Source of the DNA: Begonia masoniana | Taxonomy: Eukaryota > Streptophyta > Magnoliopsida > Cucurbitales > Begoniaceae | Direction of reading: 5' to 3' | Length of the DNA stretch: 64,000 nucleotides | Assembly (NCBI GenBank): GCA_022432975.1 | Contig: CM039505.1 | Span: 24,311,825-24,375,824 of the forward strand | In this document: positions 45,963-58,504 of the stretch, piece after piece | Position numbering within the stretch: position 1 is the first letter of the stretch | Layout of the letters: each line of letters starts with the position of its first letter | Translations under genes and position numbers: made by a program | Notes under the pieces: model-generated | The model's input: the letters and a program-made list of their open reading frames with translations, nothing else | What the model was told of the DNA's origin: nothing | The model's database searches: none

Positions 45963-46733
45963 CTATTTATGACTTTTTAGCACATGCAGTAATTTTTTCT
46001 CTTGCATGGTTGATAAAGCTGTGGAAATAATAACGGGAACTGTATCTTTAAGTCCCAAGAACGCATATTTGAGGTGAGATGGTAACTGTTTAAGCTTTAA
46101 TGTTAGTGCCTCTTCGCTAGATGGTCGAAGACTCTCCAGGTTATCCTCTGTTCTGACTAGTGCCTCAAACTGCTTTCTGTAGCTTCGATAAAGTTGTTTT
46201 GTTTCTTCTATCTTTATTTCTTCTGATATGCTGAAACAATCTTCCTCATCATAAGGACACTTCATGACCTTCAAAACATTGAAGGTGACCTGTTGATCAT
46301 TTACCCTCATAGTGAGTTCACATTTTTGCACGTCAATCAAGGTTCTTCTAGTGGCTAAAAAGGGTCTTCCTAGGATGATGGGTACCTCACGATCTGCTTC
46401 ATAATCTAGTATAATAAAGTCTGCTGGAAAAATGAATTTGTCTACCTTTACGAGCATGTCTTCTATCTTCCCTTGAGGATGAGTCAGTCAGCAATCAGCA
46501 AGTTGCAAAGTTACAGTTGTAGGTCGAACTTCTCTTATTACCAGTTTCTTGAAAATCGACATAGGCATTAGGTTAATACTTGCTCCTAGGTCGCATAGAT
46601 CTTTTCCAAAGTAATTGTTGCCAATTGTACATGGAATGGTGGAGCTGCTAGGATCTTTTAGTTTAGGTGGAATTTTGTTCTGTAGGATGTTGCTCGTCTC
46701 TTCAGTCATGGCTACCATCTCATATTCTCTCAA
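45963..46733 (-). pseudogene. Athila-type protease region and linker
   Basis: Two open pieces in one frame (46488-46733 and 45963-46457), parted by a stop near 46490. The first has DLGASINLMPMSIFKKL, the Athila-type aspartic protease site (D-x-GAS), then PTTVTLQLAD. The second has VPIILGRPFLATRRTLIDV, the conserved flap/C-terminal protease motif, then an acidic linker toward RT (LPSHLKYAFLG). Confidence 0.85.
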
Positions 46734-46987
46734 CCTTCTTTTTTTTTTTTTTTATAAAATATCTTTTATAAATTTTGTATAATTTGGTATCTGTTCGAGA
46801 GCTTCAACAAAGGACACATTAATGTGTAGTTGTTTTAGAACATCGAGGAATTTCTTAAACTGCTTGTCTTGGGTGTGATTTTGTAGTCTTTGAGAAAATG
46901 GTGGTGGTGGCGGCTTCTAGATTCTTAACTCATCCTTCTGTTGCTGTGGTGTTGTTGCAGCATCAGTCGATGGATAGCTATTTTCTG

Positions 46988-47182
46988 TTTCGTCTAACTT
47001 TTCTTGTTCACCACCGTGTTTTGATTCCTTGAATTCTTTGCTTTCTGTTGCTTCTCTGGACTTTCTAGTTCTCTTCTATTCCTCAATACTATGGCTTTGC
47101 AATGCTCTTTTCCTAGTATCTGTGGAACTTCAATATCACTTGGTAGTTGCCCTGTATTCCTTGTGCATAAAGATTGAGCCAA
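46988..47182 (-). pseudogene. Athila-type gag-pol linker fragment
   Basis: On minus: GQLPSDIEVPQ, then CKAIVLRNRRELESPEKQQ, typical of the segment between gag and protease in Athila/Tat elements (CKAI-LRSG-like). It is in a different frame from protease, so at least one frameshift has occurred. Poly-T near 46740 interrupts. Confidence 0.6.
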
Positions 47183-47389
47183 CTACCCCATTTATGTCTC
47201 CATATTCTTCTTTGATGCGGCTAAGTTCTGCAAGATCACGTCTGTCTTAGCAGCATATTCTTTGGCAAAGCTTTCTGATTGTTCTTGATGCATTGAAATA
47301 TGAGTTGGTTATGAGAAACCTTGCTTGTAGTTTTCTACAGATCTGTTTGGTACTGTAGCATTCTGCTGCTGTGAATTCCATTGAAAATT

Positions 47390-48456
47390 TTAATGTTGTT
47401 TCCAACTAGGATTGTATGTCTGCGAGTAAGGATTATTGTTTCTAGTATACCCCACATAATTTGCAGATTTTAGGTTAGTAGGGCATAAATTGTCATTGTG
47501 ATTCTCTCCACAAAAAATGCATGAAACCTCCATTGTTAACGACTTAGGTGGTTTGTTCATTGCCTTGATCGCATTTTCCAGCATAGCAATCTTTGCATTT
47601 AAAGCAGCAACTTCATTTAAATCATAAACCCGCCTTGTAGAGTGGTTTCTATCCAAAGGCCACTGATAGCTGTTCACTGTCATTCTCTCCAGTAGATCAT
47701 AGGCTTCATTGAAGGATTTAGAAAGAAGTGTTTCGTTTGCTGCAGCATCAATAATTGATTTTGTTTGGCCATTTAGTCCATTGTAAAATGTCTCCAGCTG
47801 AATCTAGTGTGGTATCCCATGATTAAGACATTGCCTCAATAGTTCTTTAAATCTGTCTTAAGCCTCGTAAAGCGATTCACCATCATTCTATTGAAAGCTG
47901 ATGATTTCGTTCCTCATTCATGCATTTCTCACCGGTGGATGATATTTCATAATAAACTTATTGGTGAGATCTCCCCACATATTAATGGTGTCTGATGGAA
48001 TGCTGTTCAACCAGTTTCTTGTTCTGTCTCTTAAAGAGTATGGAAAAGCTTGAGTCTCAATGCTTTAGCAGAAACTCTGGGAAAATTGAATGAGTCGCTC
48101 ACTTCTCCAAAAACTTTGAGATGACGGTGAGGGTTGTCGGTTACCACTCCACTGAATTGCCCAGCTGCTTGAAGCATCTGGAACATAACAGGTTTAAACT
48201 CGAATCTGATAGCACGAAGATCTGGTCTCATGATACCAGGGTTTCGATCATCAAGCGTGAGAATGGCAAAATCTTGAATATGTCTGTCTCTTTCATCAAT
48301 AATATATTCAGAATTGTTTCTTTCTTCCTCTAGATTAGCCATATTATCTCCTCCAATAAGAGGTTGTTGTTGCTGTCTCCTTCTCACTTGAAATGTTTGT
48401 TCGATCTTTGGATCTATTGGTGCAAGATCCTGGTCGTTCTCTTCGTTAGACATCAA
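47390..48456 (-). pseudogene. Athila-type gag, frameshifted
   Basis: The N-terminal part (48031-48456) holds the conserved core FELKPVMFQMLQ-like FEFKPVMFQMLQAAGQF and HRHLKVFGEVSDSF. The C-terminal part (47390-47683) has AKIAMLENAIKAM and a zinc-knuckle-like CIFCGENHNDNLC. Between them (47684-48030) the frame is broken by stops and shifts. Gag starts MMSNEEND near 48456, facing the primer site on its right. Confidence 0.8.
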
Positions 48457-48527
48457 GCAAGGATACTTGAAAAGAAAAATTAGAATAAAGTAAAATAATT
48501 ATAGCAAAATAACACAATTAAGAAATA

Positions 48528-48545
48528 TCCCCGGCAATGGCGCCA
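48528..48545 (-). promoter_or_regulatory. Athila-type primer-binding site, tRNA-Asp-like
   Basis: On minus TGGCGCCATTGCCGGGGA, matching the primer site of Athila/Tat elements (tRNA-Asp 3' end) with at most one change. It lies 6 nt from the LTR end. Confidence 0.85.
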
Positions 48546-48551
48546 AAAATT

Positions 48552-48684
48552 TGTTAGTGATTTTCTACACCTAACGCAAGTGCACGTGTCACTAACGAAG
48601 TAATAAAGTAAGTAAAAGTCGATCCCACGAGAATATTCTTAACTAAATCTAATTTGCTATAAAATTCTTTAAAAATAAAAAATG
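48552..48684 (-). mobile_element. 3' end of the Athila-type 5' LTR
   Basis: On minus the LTR ends CACTAACA just before the primer site. Only 133 bp are seen before the solo LTR at 48685 cuts in. I could not recognise the rest of this LTR right of 52732. Confidence 0.6.
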
Positions 48685-51600
48685 TGTAACACCCGGAAAT
48701 TTTTTCCTCTCACGTGTAAAGCCCTAGTTAGGCAACCCTAGTGATTTTCTAAGTTGTGAGAAGGAAGTGAAATTTAAGGAAGAATTTAATAGAAACCCTA
48801 GGGGTTAGGGGTTAGAAATTATGTTAAGTGGAAATTTAATTAAAGAAACAAAAATTAAAATGAATGAAAGGAGAGTGAAGAGTGGTCTTCACGTTGTTTT
48901 GGGGTATGAAGAGAATGGTGGGATTGTTTTATAGAATTTACAACTTTTGTGGAAAAATTTAAAAGAAGGAAAAAGTTGGTTTTAAATAAAAGGTGAAATT
49001 GAAGGTTAAGAAAACAATTTCCTTCTTCTTCCCCACTTTCTCCCATGAAAATTACAGCAACCCTAGAGCCTTCTCTCCTCCATTTTCAGCAAGCTTTTCA
49101 AGAGTTTAAGGTGAGCTTTTGATTGGGTTTTGAGTTTTATGCAATTAGGTGTTGGTGTTTAGAGATTTTGAGGTGTTTTTGTTGGAATTGATTAGAGTTT
49201 GGAAACCCTAAGATGTGAGGTCTGAAAATTCCATGCCTTAGCTAGTTTCATTCCCAATTTTTGTGTTTTAAAGATTGAATGGATTAGTTTAGGTTATTTT
49301 TAGGGAGAGATTTGAGTTTTAGGATGAGTTTTGGAAAAATCGGTTTTGTACACTTGGTACACCGATTCTGTTTTTGGCATTTCTGTTTGGACAAGTTATT
49401 TAGTTGGTTAACTTGAGTGTTTCAATGGATATTAGACGTGTAGAGATTTACGGATTGAGGTGGCACGTAGAAATCCGTTGAAAAACGAATAAGTTATGGC
49501 CGTTTGAAGTTGGACTCTAAAAGTTGTAGGAAAAATCGGATTTGAATGGTTAGGTTGAAAAGTTAGTGATAGTTTGGTTTAGATAATTCTTTAGAGTCCC
49601 TTAGTGTGTTACTAAGTTAATTTTTCCTTATTTATTAGGTTATCGCACGAGTGAGTTAACGGCACGAAGTGATAGAACCCTTGCCCAGCAATCAGATAAG
49701 TAGAGGAATTCTTTTTGTTGCCTTAGGCCTACACCATGGAACGGTAGGGTTAACGATTGGTTTCTTGTTTCACGTTGTGTTGTGTTGCATTTTCTTCTGG
49801 CATGCATCACGTTTTAGTTTTGTGCATTGTGAATTGCGAGTGTGAATTGTGCGAGTGTGAATTGTAATGAGATAATAAGAATTTTAAGAACTGGTCTCAA
49901 GTAAATTGGCATTGTCGGGAATAAGTGCTGGAGTGTAGCACCCCGAAGGGATTTTTACGAGAGAGCGGTTTGGCTAAAAGATTTAAGACATCGTGAGTAT
50001 GATCTCCTAGAAAGTCATAGGGTTCTACGATGAATGTGGGTAAGGCAAATCGTGCTTGGCCGTCCTAGACAGTTATGGGATGTGTGCTAACCAGTTTTAC
50101 TTGGTTGGATCAAGGCGTAGCCGTCTTAGATAGTTATGAGATGTGTGCCTACTTGATCCACATAGCTTATGATAAGATTAATGCATTGCATTAATCTTAT
50201 CATAGAACACGTAACGAGCACAACTGAAAGTTCGAAACTGCATGTGCTAGGATTGGGTTACATTGTGTGTTATGTGCGCGTTCTATGGTGTAGGTGACGA
50301 TCTTTATTCAGGTGAGCTCGATGAGGGAGCCTAGGATTAGGCAGCAATAATGCATGGAGTATGCCGGTGTGGGCACTTGTCGGGGCATCTTGGCCACGTT
50401 CTTCGGGTAGTTTGGTGGGGAGTTTTGGTATTATGTCTTGTAGATATTTTTCTAGCTATTTTGAATGATAGTGGTTTTGACACGGGATCCCCTAGAGAAG
50501 GGTCCGTGTAAACCCACAAAAATATCAAGAGTGCTCGGTGTGTGTGAGGGATGAAAAATCCGTGAAAATGATGTAACAAAGATGAAGAATAAATGCAAGA
50601 GATGAAGGTGATGGTGTGTGCTTGTGTTGGCCGAACATTAAAGGAAATAAATGGAAGAAAATGCAAGGATGATAAGTAGAAGAAGATGGTGAAAAGTGTG
50701 TGCAAACCATGGAAAATATTATGGAGATGAAGAGAAGAAAAATGCAAGAAATAAAATAGTGAAGTGTGTGGAGTGATGGCCAAAATTTAGAGGTGATAAG
50801 TGTGTGTAAATGTGATGGAAAGCAAGTAAATGGAAATACCTTCGTCAGATCCAAAGAGCTATCTAACGTTAGGCTCTTTGAATACATGATTTTCCCAGAG
50901 GAAAACCGACCACCTAGGTTTTCGTCCTCAACTCCTAATCCCATTGGAAAAGGCGAGTGAATAGTTAAAAATTAACCTAGCAACCCTGAGCTAGGCTAAT
51001 AATGGAGGGCTACTCCACTTGATTCAAGGAACCAAGGAAAAACACCAAAGGCTAACCACCTTGGAATAGGGAAACAGAAATTTTATAGATGATCAAAAGT
51101 TGTAAAACATTCACCAATACCATGCATTTATAGAGTTCTTAGGGTGGATTAGGGTTTGGCAAATGAATGGTGACTATTAGATTGGGAGTGCAATCGGATG
51201 GCTATAAAGGGGGCTGGAGCGTGCGCCAATTTGAGGGCTGAGGAGCAGCCGAGTTGCGCGCAATCGACGGATCTGGTGGCTGATCCGTACGCGCCAATCT
51301 GACGGTCAGGAATTACCCGAGCTGGCGCCTTCAGCGAACCCGGAGCGCGATCTGTGTGAGCGCAACGCCAGCTATCCGTGTGCTGCCCGCGCCCCTCCAT
51401 CAGAAGATCACTGCCCTGCCCGCGTGCCTATCTGGTTTGCCCAATGCTGCCCGCGCGCGCGCCAGAATCAACGCCTCACAAGAGCTGCGCTGAAATTTGA
51501 TCAATGGCCGAGATTGAGCTATGCAATGGATCCTTGTTGACACCCACTTTGTACCTGCAAAATTCCATACCTTAGATATGGGCTCTTCCTTGAGCCAAGG

Positions 51601-52727
51601 TTTGGTTTGGTCTCCATTTGTTGAAGTAGCAAAAATGATTAAGTGTTGGAAGGCTATTATCACTTGGATGGCCAAGTCTTCAACCCATAATTCACCAACA
51701 TTCATCTAACCCTAACCACACAATCTAATGCATGATATGCAAATATATAATAATCCATACAAAAAGGCTAGAGTATGCCAAATGAGTTTAATAATAAAAA
51801 TTACAAATTAATGGGCCGGGAAGACAAATTCTCATGGGCCGAATGGTGACCCCTCCGTGGGCTCCATATGCATTCCATCTAAAAATTATACCTACAAAAG
51901 AAAAACACGTAATAAGTAGAAAGATGATATAAAGTTTCGGGCATTGCCAATTTTCTTTTTAATTGCAACCCGAGGCACGTCAGGTTTGGAATTTTGGTGA
52001 ATATGGTTTTGAAACTATTGTATAAAAGTTTGGTTTTCAGGATTTTGAATTTATAAGGTTAGCAGTTATGCTGCTCGATTTTCACAAATTTTGTGTACAT
52101 TAAACAACTTGGGTTTTCAATTGATTTTACGTTTTCGCTGACATATCTGAGTCGATGTTTTAGAGTTTACGTGTCAAAGGGTGAAGGATTGGTGTGAGTT
52201 TAGGTGATGTAGTTGTGAGTTAGTGGGAAGGGAAGTGTGAAGGAAAAATTGAAAGAAAGAAAAGGGTGAAGAACAGGGGTGAGGAAGGGCGCCGACCGAT
52301 TGGCGCACAAGCGCCGATCGATCCGCTGTTGCAGGGCAAAATTGATTGCGCACCCGAGAGGGTGCCGATCGATCGGCGCTAGGCGCCAATCCATCGACAC
52401 TTCCCTGTTTTGGGCGATCGAGCACCCAAGAGGGTGCCGATCGATCGGCTCCCAGCGTCGATCGATCGGCACCTGTAATCTGTTTTCAAAAAAATTAATA
52501 ATAATAAATATTATATATTTCCTTCCTACTTCCATTATGTTTTGACCCGATATTTTTCGACATATTTTACACGTATTCTATATACATTTTCCAACTATTT
52601 GTTGAGGGTTCGAAAAACCCGAAAATCGAATCGAAATTTTATTGAAAATTATTTTAAAATTTGTTTTAAACGCGAGAATTGTTTGCAAAGTAATGCACCG
52701 AGCCGGGGTGGGTTCGAGGGCGTTACA
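48685..52727 (+). mobile_element. Solo LTR (about 2.53 kb) split by another solo LTR
   Basis: From TGTAACACCCGG to GGGCGTTACA, flanked by AAATG (48680-48684) and GAATG (52728-52732), a one-mismatch target duplication. Without the nested LTR the size is about 2533 bp. Landmarks: donor TTAAG/GTGAGC at 49111, acceptor TATTAG ending 49638, a 57-nt putative exon 49639-49695, second donor decayed from GT to AT, acceptor GTGTAG ending 50293. A CGATCGATCGG-rich block lies at 52285-52475. Confidence 0.85.
50478..51982 (-). mobile_element. Solo LTR of the second gypsy lineage, duplication GGTTT
   Basis: On minus it starts TGACGTGCC and ends CCCGTGTCA (1505 bp). The direct repeat GGTTT flanks it at 50473-50477 and 51983-51987. 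It aligns with the LTR at 43078-44163. GC-rich inverted words (ACGGATC...GATCCGT) lie at 51200-51460. Confidence 0.88.
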
Positions 52728-52732
52728 GAATG

Positions 52733-53369
52733 AATCTGGCCTATTTATCAACCAAAATCAGAAGGAAAATTAGACGTAGAATCAAGTTGCTGATTTTCAG
52801 CAGCAAACCCGATTTTGGGAAGGATTGAGCAAGAAATTTCGGGATGAACCTGGACCTTCCAGAGGAATTGTTCACAGTCTGGAAATCCGGCACCAATCGG
52901 TTTCAACGGGAAAATATGAACAAGTCAGATTTCTCGGAGAGGCGCTGGGTGAACCTCCCCCTATAAATAGAGGGGTTCAGGTTGAGTTTTTCAACCAGTA
53001 TGTAACAGTTAACAGGATTTGGTAAAAGTAAAAGTAAAAGTTTTGTAACTTGCATGTATTTTCGCTTACTGAGTTATCTCATAGTTTTAATTTATGATGT
53101 AGGTGAATTTTTATATGAGGAAGAACTAGCTGTGATTGAGAACCCTCCAGTGGCAAGCGAGCATACAGAACAAGAAGATATTGTTGAGTTTGAAGAAAAT
53201 GATTTAAATTAGTATGCTTTAGTTTTTCAAACAATATTTAAATTTTTATTCCAATTTAAGATTTGAATAATTATGTTTAATTTGATTGTTAAATAAGGTT
53301 TTATAAAGTTGTTTTAAATATGCAATTATTTCAAGTTTCCGACAAATTTATTATAGTCTGATACTTCAC
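52733..53369 (+). mobile_element. Plus-strand LTR-like fragment
   Basis: A TATA-like CCTATAAATAGAGG near 52959 is followed within 150 bp by TTACTGAGTTATCTCATAG and GATGTAG/GTGA near 53100, the box seen before the third exon of the other LTRs. It looks like an LTR piece with both ends lost. Confidence 0.5.
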
Positions 53370-53923
53370 TTACCTGGTCTCTTGGAAATCGCTCGGTTTC
53401 AACTACTTCGGAAGCCCTTTTCACCTAATGTCATAAACAAAATACCATTCAGATCTTCACTAAACCTCATCCTACACCATTCACAAACCTAAGGAGCTAG
53501 TTTAGAAGTTCGGATCATCGCACATTCTTGATTCAACACTAACCCAAACTCAACTCACTCACAGCATTCTCAAAAATACACTCATTGCACTCTCTCTGCT
53601 ATGTAACCACTAAATCTCGAGAAAACGAAGGGAAAACTTACCTAGTTTGAGGAAATGGAGATCGGAGGGAAAAAATCACTTGGAGCCCTATTGAGCTTGA
53701 GCTGAATACCGAGAAGGAAAAAAAAATGAAGGAACAGTGGCAGCTAAACCTCATTAAACCCTTCCTTAAATACGTTATCCACAATAAATTTCAATTTACC
53801 ATTTTATCCTTACTCATTCACTTATTAACCTAATCACTAAATCACTCAAACTTCAATTTTTTTTTTTAAAACATTCTCTATAAATGGAAAAGGTAAATCG
53901 GTTAATAGAAACCGAGTGTTATA
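53370..53923 (-). mobile_element. Element K 3' LTR, first 554 bp
   Basis: On minus it begins TATAACACTCGG (decayed TGTAACACCCGG) and matches the start of the LTR at 59109, including a 51-nt putative exon at 53374-53424 and its donor CAG/GTAAGT at 53373. It breaks off there. Confidence 0.85.
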
Positions 53924-53972
53924 ATCTATCCTCCTTAAAGAATTTTGTCCTCAAAATTCAGTACCTGAATAA

Positions 53973-55471
53973 TTATGGATGTTGGTCCATCATGTCTTGT
54001 TGGCGCTCCCAAGTTGTCTCCTCTAAGTTCTGGTTATGCCACAAGACCTTAACCAGAGGAACCTCTTTGTTGCGCAATACTTTAACCGCATAGTTTAAGA
54101 TCTTTACTAGCTTCTCCTCATAAGTAAGAGTAGGATGAATTTCGATGTTCTGCTGTTCCACAATTTGATATGGATCCCTTATACATTTCTTCAACATAGA
54201 AACGTGGAACACACTATGTATCCCCTCCATAGGAGCCGGTAACTGCAACTGATAGGCTGCTCTCCCAATTCTTTTCAGAATAGTGAACGGTCCAATAAAT
54301 CTGGGGTTCAACTTGCCCCTCTTCCCAAATCTGACAACTCCTTTGAATAGTGACACTTTGAGAAAAACTTCATCACCTATCTCAAATTCCAATTCTCTAC
54401 GCCTGCAATCTGCATAGCTTTTCTGTCTGCTCTGAGCTGCCAAAATTCTCTGTCGGATGAGGGCAACCTTCTCAACAGTTTGTTGCACAATGTCAGGGCC
54501 AAGCAACTGTGCTTTACCAACTTCATCCCAGTACAAAGGAGATCTGCACTTTCGTCCATACAATGCTTCATAAGGTGTCATTCCTATTGTTGCCTGAAAA
54601 CTGTTATTATAAGAGAATTCTACTAAGGATAATTACTTGCTCCAGGAACCTTAGAAATCCAATGTGCATGCACGAAGCATATCCTCTAATGTTTGAATGG
54701 TCCTTTCGGACTGTCCATCTGTTTGAGGGTGAAAGGCTGTGCTAAAACTAAACTGCGTGCCCATAACCTCGTGCAAACTCTTCCAAAACTTGGATGTAAA
54801 TCTAGAGTCTCGGTCTGAAACTATAGAACTTGGAACTCCATGAAGTCTAACAACTTCGTGCGCATACAACTCAGCAAGCTGATCCATCAAGTAAGTCACC
54901 TTTATCGGTAGGAAGTGAGCTGATTTGGTTAGTCGGTCAACTATTACCCAAATAGCATCATGCCCCTTTGCTGTCTTAGGCAATCCCATAACAAAGTCCA
55001 TCGTTATTTGTTCCCATTTCCATTCGGGAACTGGTAATGGCTGTAAGGTCCCTGCAGGTCTCTGATGTTCAGCTTTAACCTGTTGGTAAATCAAACATGA
55101 TCCCACATATTCTGCCACACTTCGTTTCATACCTGGCCACCAATAATGTTGCCTAAGATCCTTGTACATCTTTGTACTCCCAGGGTGAACAAAGAACCTG
55201 GAAGAATGTGCTTCTGAAAGAATCTCATCTCGAAGTTCTTTAACGTCAGGAACAAACCACCTATTTCTAAATTTAAGGATCCCTTCAATGGAATAGTTGA
55301 AATCCGAATTAACATTAGATCCTATGCTTAATTTGTACTTGTTGCATTTCACATCATTTGCCTGAGCTTCCTTTATTTTCTCCAGAATAGTAGGCTTTAA
55401 GGTTATGGCTGAGAGTATGGCTGATACACTAGATACTGCTTCTAGATTAAACCTCTGGAATTCTGACTCTA
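53973..55471 (-). pseudogene. Element K integrase and chromodomain remnant
   Basis: On minus in one frame: the RNase H-integrase linker ([12 protein letters not shown]), integrase finger ([21 protein letters not shown] where the usual second cysteine has become tyrosine), core ([27 protein letters not shown]), a stop near 54651, then [20 protein letters not shown], the integrase C-terminal part and a chromodomain-like tail (KVLWHNQNLEETTWE) ending near 53973. Upstream RT and gag are lost where an LTR fragment begins at 55472. A purine tract (AAGGAGGATAGA on minus) precedes the LTR. Confidence 0.88.
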
Positions 55472-55687
55472 TGTAACACCCGAGTTAACGCCCAGGTGAT
55501 TTTTCCTAACTGTATTAACGGTCATGAATATTTAATCTTTATAGTTTAGGACTTATACCATGAATAATTAATTTCATGTGGATTTAAACTAGGTTAGGTG
55601 GCAAAGTTGTAATAATGGAGGGTGATGACCAATATATAAAGAAAAAGAAAATGTTTTAAACCTCACTCGAACCACTGTAGCCGACAC
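55472..55687 (+). mobile_element. First 216 bp of an element B-type LTR
   Basis: Starts TGTAACACCCGAG and matches 14238-14450, including ATATATAAAG. It stops at GCCGACAC and is joined to a minus-strand LTR. Confidence 0.85.
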
Positions 55688-56556
55688 TCATTAAGGGGTG
55701 GATTAATTCCCTTAACAGTAATCTGATTCACATAGCTGTTTCCGATCCCCTTGTGAAATTGGGAGTTGGATCAACTCTCCCAAAGTATAAATATCTACTG
55801 TCTCATTAAGGGGCGGATTGTTTTCCTTAACAGTAAATTTGTTTCTCATAGCTGTTTCAATATGTTCATTCCTTACCATGCCAACATGCATTCAAATTCA
55901 TTTTCTTATACTTTTAAAACATGATGCATAGCATACAGACACATTCAAATAAACGTGTTCCTAATGTTTTGTGATGTAGGCCTGAAGGCGCAAGCAAATT
56001 TCACTTACCTGGTCTCCTGGAAATCGCTCCGTTTCAACTACTTTGGAAGCCCTGTTCACCTAATGTCATAAACAAAATACCATTCAGATCTTCACTAAAC
56101 ATCATCCTACACCATTCACAAACCTAAGGAGCTATTTTAGAAGTTCGGATCATCGCACATTGTTGATTCAACACTAACCCGAACTCAACTCACTCACAGC
56201 ATTCTCAAAAATACACTCATTGCACTCTCTCTACTATCTAACCACTAAATCTCGAGAAAACGAATGGAAAACTTACCTAGTTTGAGGAAATGGAGATCGG
56301 AGGGGAAAAATTGTTTGGAGCCCTGTTAAGCTTGAGCTGAATACCGAGAAGGAAAAAAAAATGAAGGAACAGTGGCGGCTAAACCTTATTAAACCCTTCC
56401 TTAAATACGTTATCCACAATAAATTTCAATTTCCCATTTTATCCTTACTCATTCACTTATTAACCTAATCGCTAAATCACTCAAACTTCAATTTTTTTTT
56501 AAAACATTCTCTATAAATGGAAAACGTAAATCGGTTAATAGAAACCAGGTGTTACA
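55688..56556 (-). mobile_element. Element K 5' LTR, first 869 bp
   Basis: The reverse complement matches about 59109-59990 of the element A LTR; the right end reads ACCAGGTGTTACA. Putative exon 56009-56059 (51 nt) with donor CAG/GTAAGT at 56008. Two copies of a CATTAAGGGG-CGGATT unit correspond to the direct duplication seen at 59811-60030. Confidence 0.85.
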
Positions 56557-57247
56557 TAAATGTTGCCAATTCTGCCTTTAAAATCACATCCACCGTTGCC
56601 TTTAAAATCGCTTCTTCCGTCTGACGTCATCCATCCACATCTTCCGCCCAGTTCACTTCTACAGGTGAACAGTAATCTTTTGCCTGTAGTTCACCTCTAC
56701 CGGTGAACAGTAATTTTCTGCCTGTAGTTCACACTGCTGGTGAACAGTCCACTTCTACTTGAAATTTACATTTTCTGCCCCAGTTTATTTACATTCTCCG
56801 CCCAGTTTATTTACTTCTTTTGCCCTACATCACCCGACTCCGTCATTCACTGTAGCCTTTCTTCCGGCATGACTTCCAGTTTTGTTTTTCATTTTATTAA
56901 GTTTCCCACTGCATGTCAAGTCGTCCATTTCTTTCCGTTTATTTCATCGCCCATTTCTGCTCCTCGTTTGCAATTCTTCCTATCTCTCTGCACTCGTCCA
57001 GAGAAGGTTTACGTCCAAATCCTTAAGTGTTCCAGTCTTCCTGCTTTCCCTTCTGTAATTCATTATGTAGTCCAATTTTAACTGTTTCTCGTTTTGATTT
57101 TAAATTCAGAGAATGTTTTCTCTCTCTGTAAAGTTTCAAGGGTTTGTTTTAAAGGTTCAGTCTGTTTATCCAAAAAAAAAATAGTCCCCGTTTTGAATGT
57201 CACGGAGTGATTGCTCCTCAGACCCCGATCGGGTCTGGGGCCGTCAC
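56557..57247 (+). mobile_element. 3' part of a plus LTR with hairpin repeats
   Basis: Ends GGGGCCGTCACA. At 56648-56750 it repeats GTTCACCTCTACCGGTGAAC-like units, each able to fold on itself. Pyrimidine-rich elsewhere. No primer site follows. Confidence 0.55.
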
Positions 57248-58504
57248 AGTGAAGGCCAAAAAGGGGCTTGTCACAATACCACATCGCCTAAAACGAAATG
57301 AATCTACGTAATCTGTTATCTGGTCATGCGAGGTGGGGCTCAGGCACGGCTGTTTACGGATGTGAGTGTGTACCCCCCCTCCCCCGCTACGTGGAAAGGG
57401 TTGTCCGACCGACGGATGTGCCCTCTCCATATAGCGGGCTGAGATCTCGATGACATTCTATCTGCGACGTAATGATAAGAAAATGTTGCATGATTTCTGA
57501 ACTTCATATGCACAGCACGCATCTGCATTTGCGAAACTTGCTGAGCCTTTAACTCATGGTTGTCTATATGGTGTAGGTGATCTTGATATATGTGAGGACG
57601 AGATCCCTCCACCCGAGGAATGATCAGTTGATGAATGATGGCCCGTGGGAGCGTGCTGGGCAGTCGGTGCGTTTTGATCCGTGGGGACGGTTGTAAGTAT
57701 TTTGGAAAAATTGTGTAGTTAGAAACATTTTAGGATATTTGGTTCTAGATAGAAAACATACGTGTTTTGGATGTTTTGGAAAACCATTTTATAAACTGCT
57801 TTTAGGTCTTTTATTGGAAATATATTTGGACTGCTTGGAGTTTTCTTTTAACCAAGAGGAATTGTTTAGTTTTAAATGGATCCACGCAGTTCATTTTTAC
57901 GAAAGTTTACTATGTTTTTAAACACGTTTTAGGATATATTTCAGGTTGTTTATTTGGTGATTTGACGAAAGGTGAAATGAATGAAGTTATGAATGGTGTT
58001 TATGTTAAATGTTTTAGTGATAATTGAGGAAGAAATTGAAAGTATAGGTGTATGTATATGTAGGGGAAGAAAGAAAAAGGGAGGGGCAAACTCCTTGGAA
58101 TTTTGGATTCCAGGGAGGTTGCCGATCGATCGCCTGAGGAGGGGATCGATCGACAATTAAGGTCGCCACTCTCTGGAAAAATCCAGAGAGTGTGGCGATC
58201 GATCGCCCAAAGGATGGACGATCGATCGCCTGATATAGGGGCGATCGTATCGCCCCTGTAATTTTTATAATGCCGATCGATCGGCTGTCAAGCAGCCGAT
58301 CGATCGCCCCTTGCATTTGTGGGACAATTGTCCCTTTTTCCCCTGAAGTTGTTGGCCGATGTTTTATTTGTTTTACTTGTTTTATTTAAATGTTTTATTT
58401 AATGATTTTCAAACGTTTTTCACTTAAACGTTAAACTTAAAGTTTATAAGGATAAAAAAAAATATAATACGGGAAAATAAGGGTACAGTGTTAGGGTCGC
58501 TACA
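57248..58504 (+). mobile_element. 3' part of a plus LTR related to element C
   Basis: Shares with the C LTR the GGATGTGCC...TCTCC block, GTGTAG/GTGATC (acceptor ending 57576) and GGCCCGTGGGAG...GTGCTGGGCAGTCG near 57640. Ends GTTAGGGTCGCTACA. A dense CGATCGATCG block lies at 58115-58315. Confidence 0.75.

Noticed and set aside
50337..50944. Two overlapping minus frames of about 140 codons
   Set aside because: They lie inside LTR sequence, are rich in His/Ser/Phe from a pyrimidine-rich strand, and are not kept open in the related LTR at 43078-44163.
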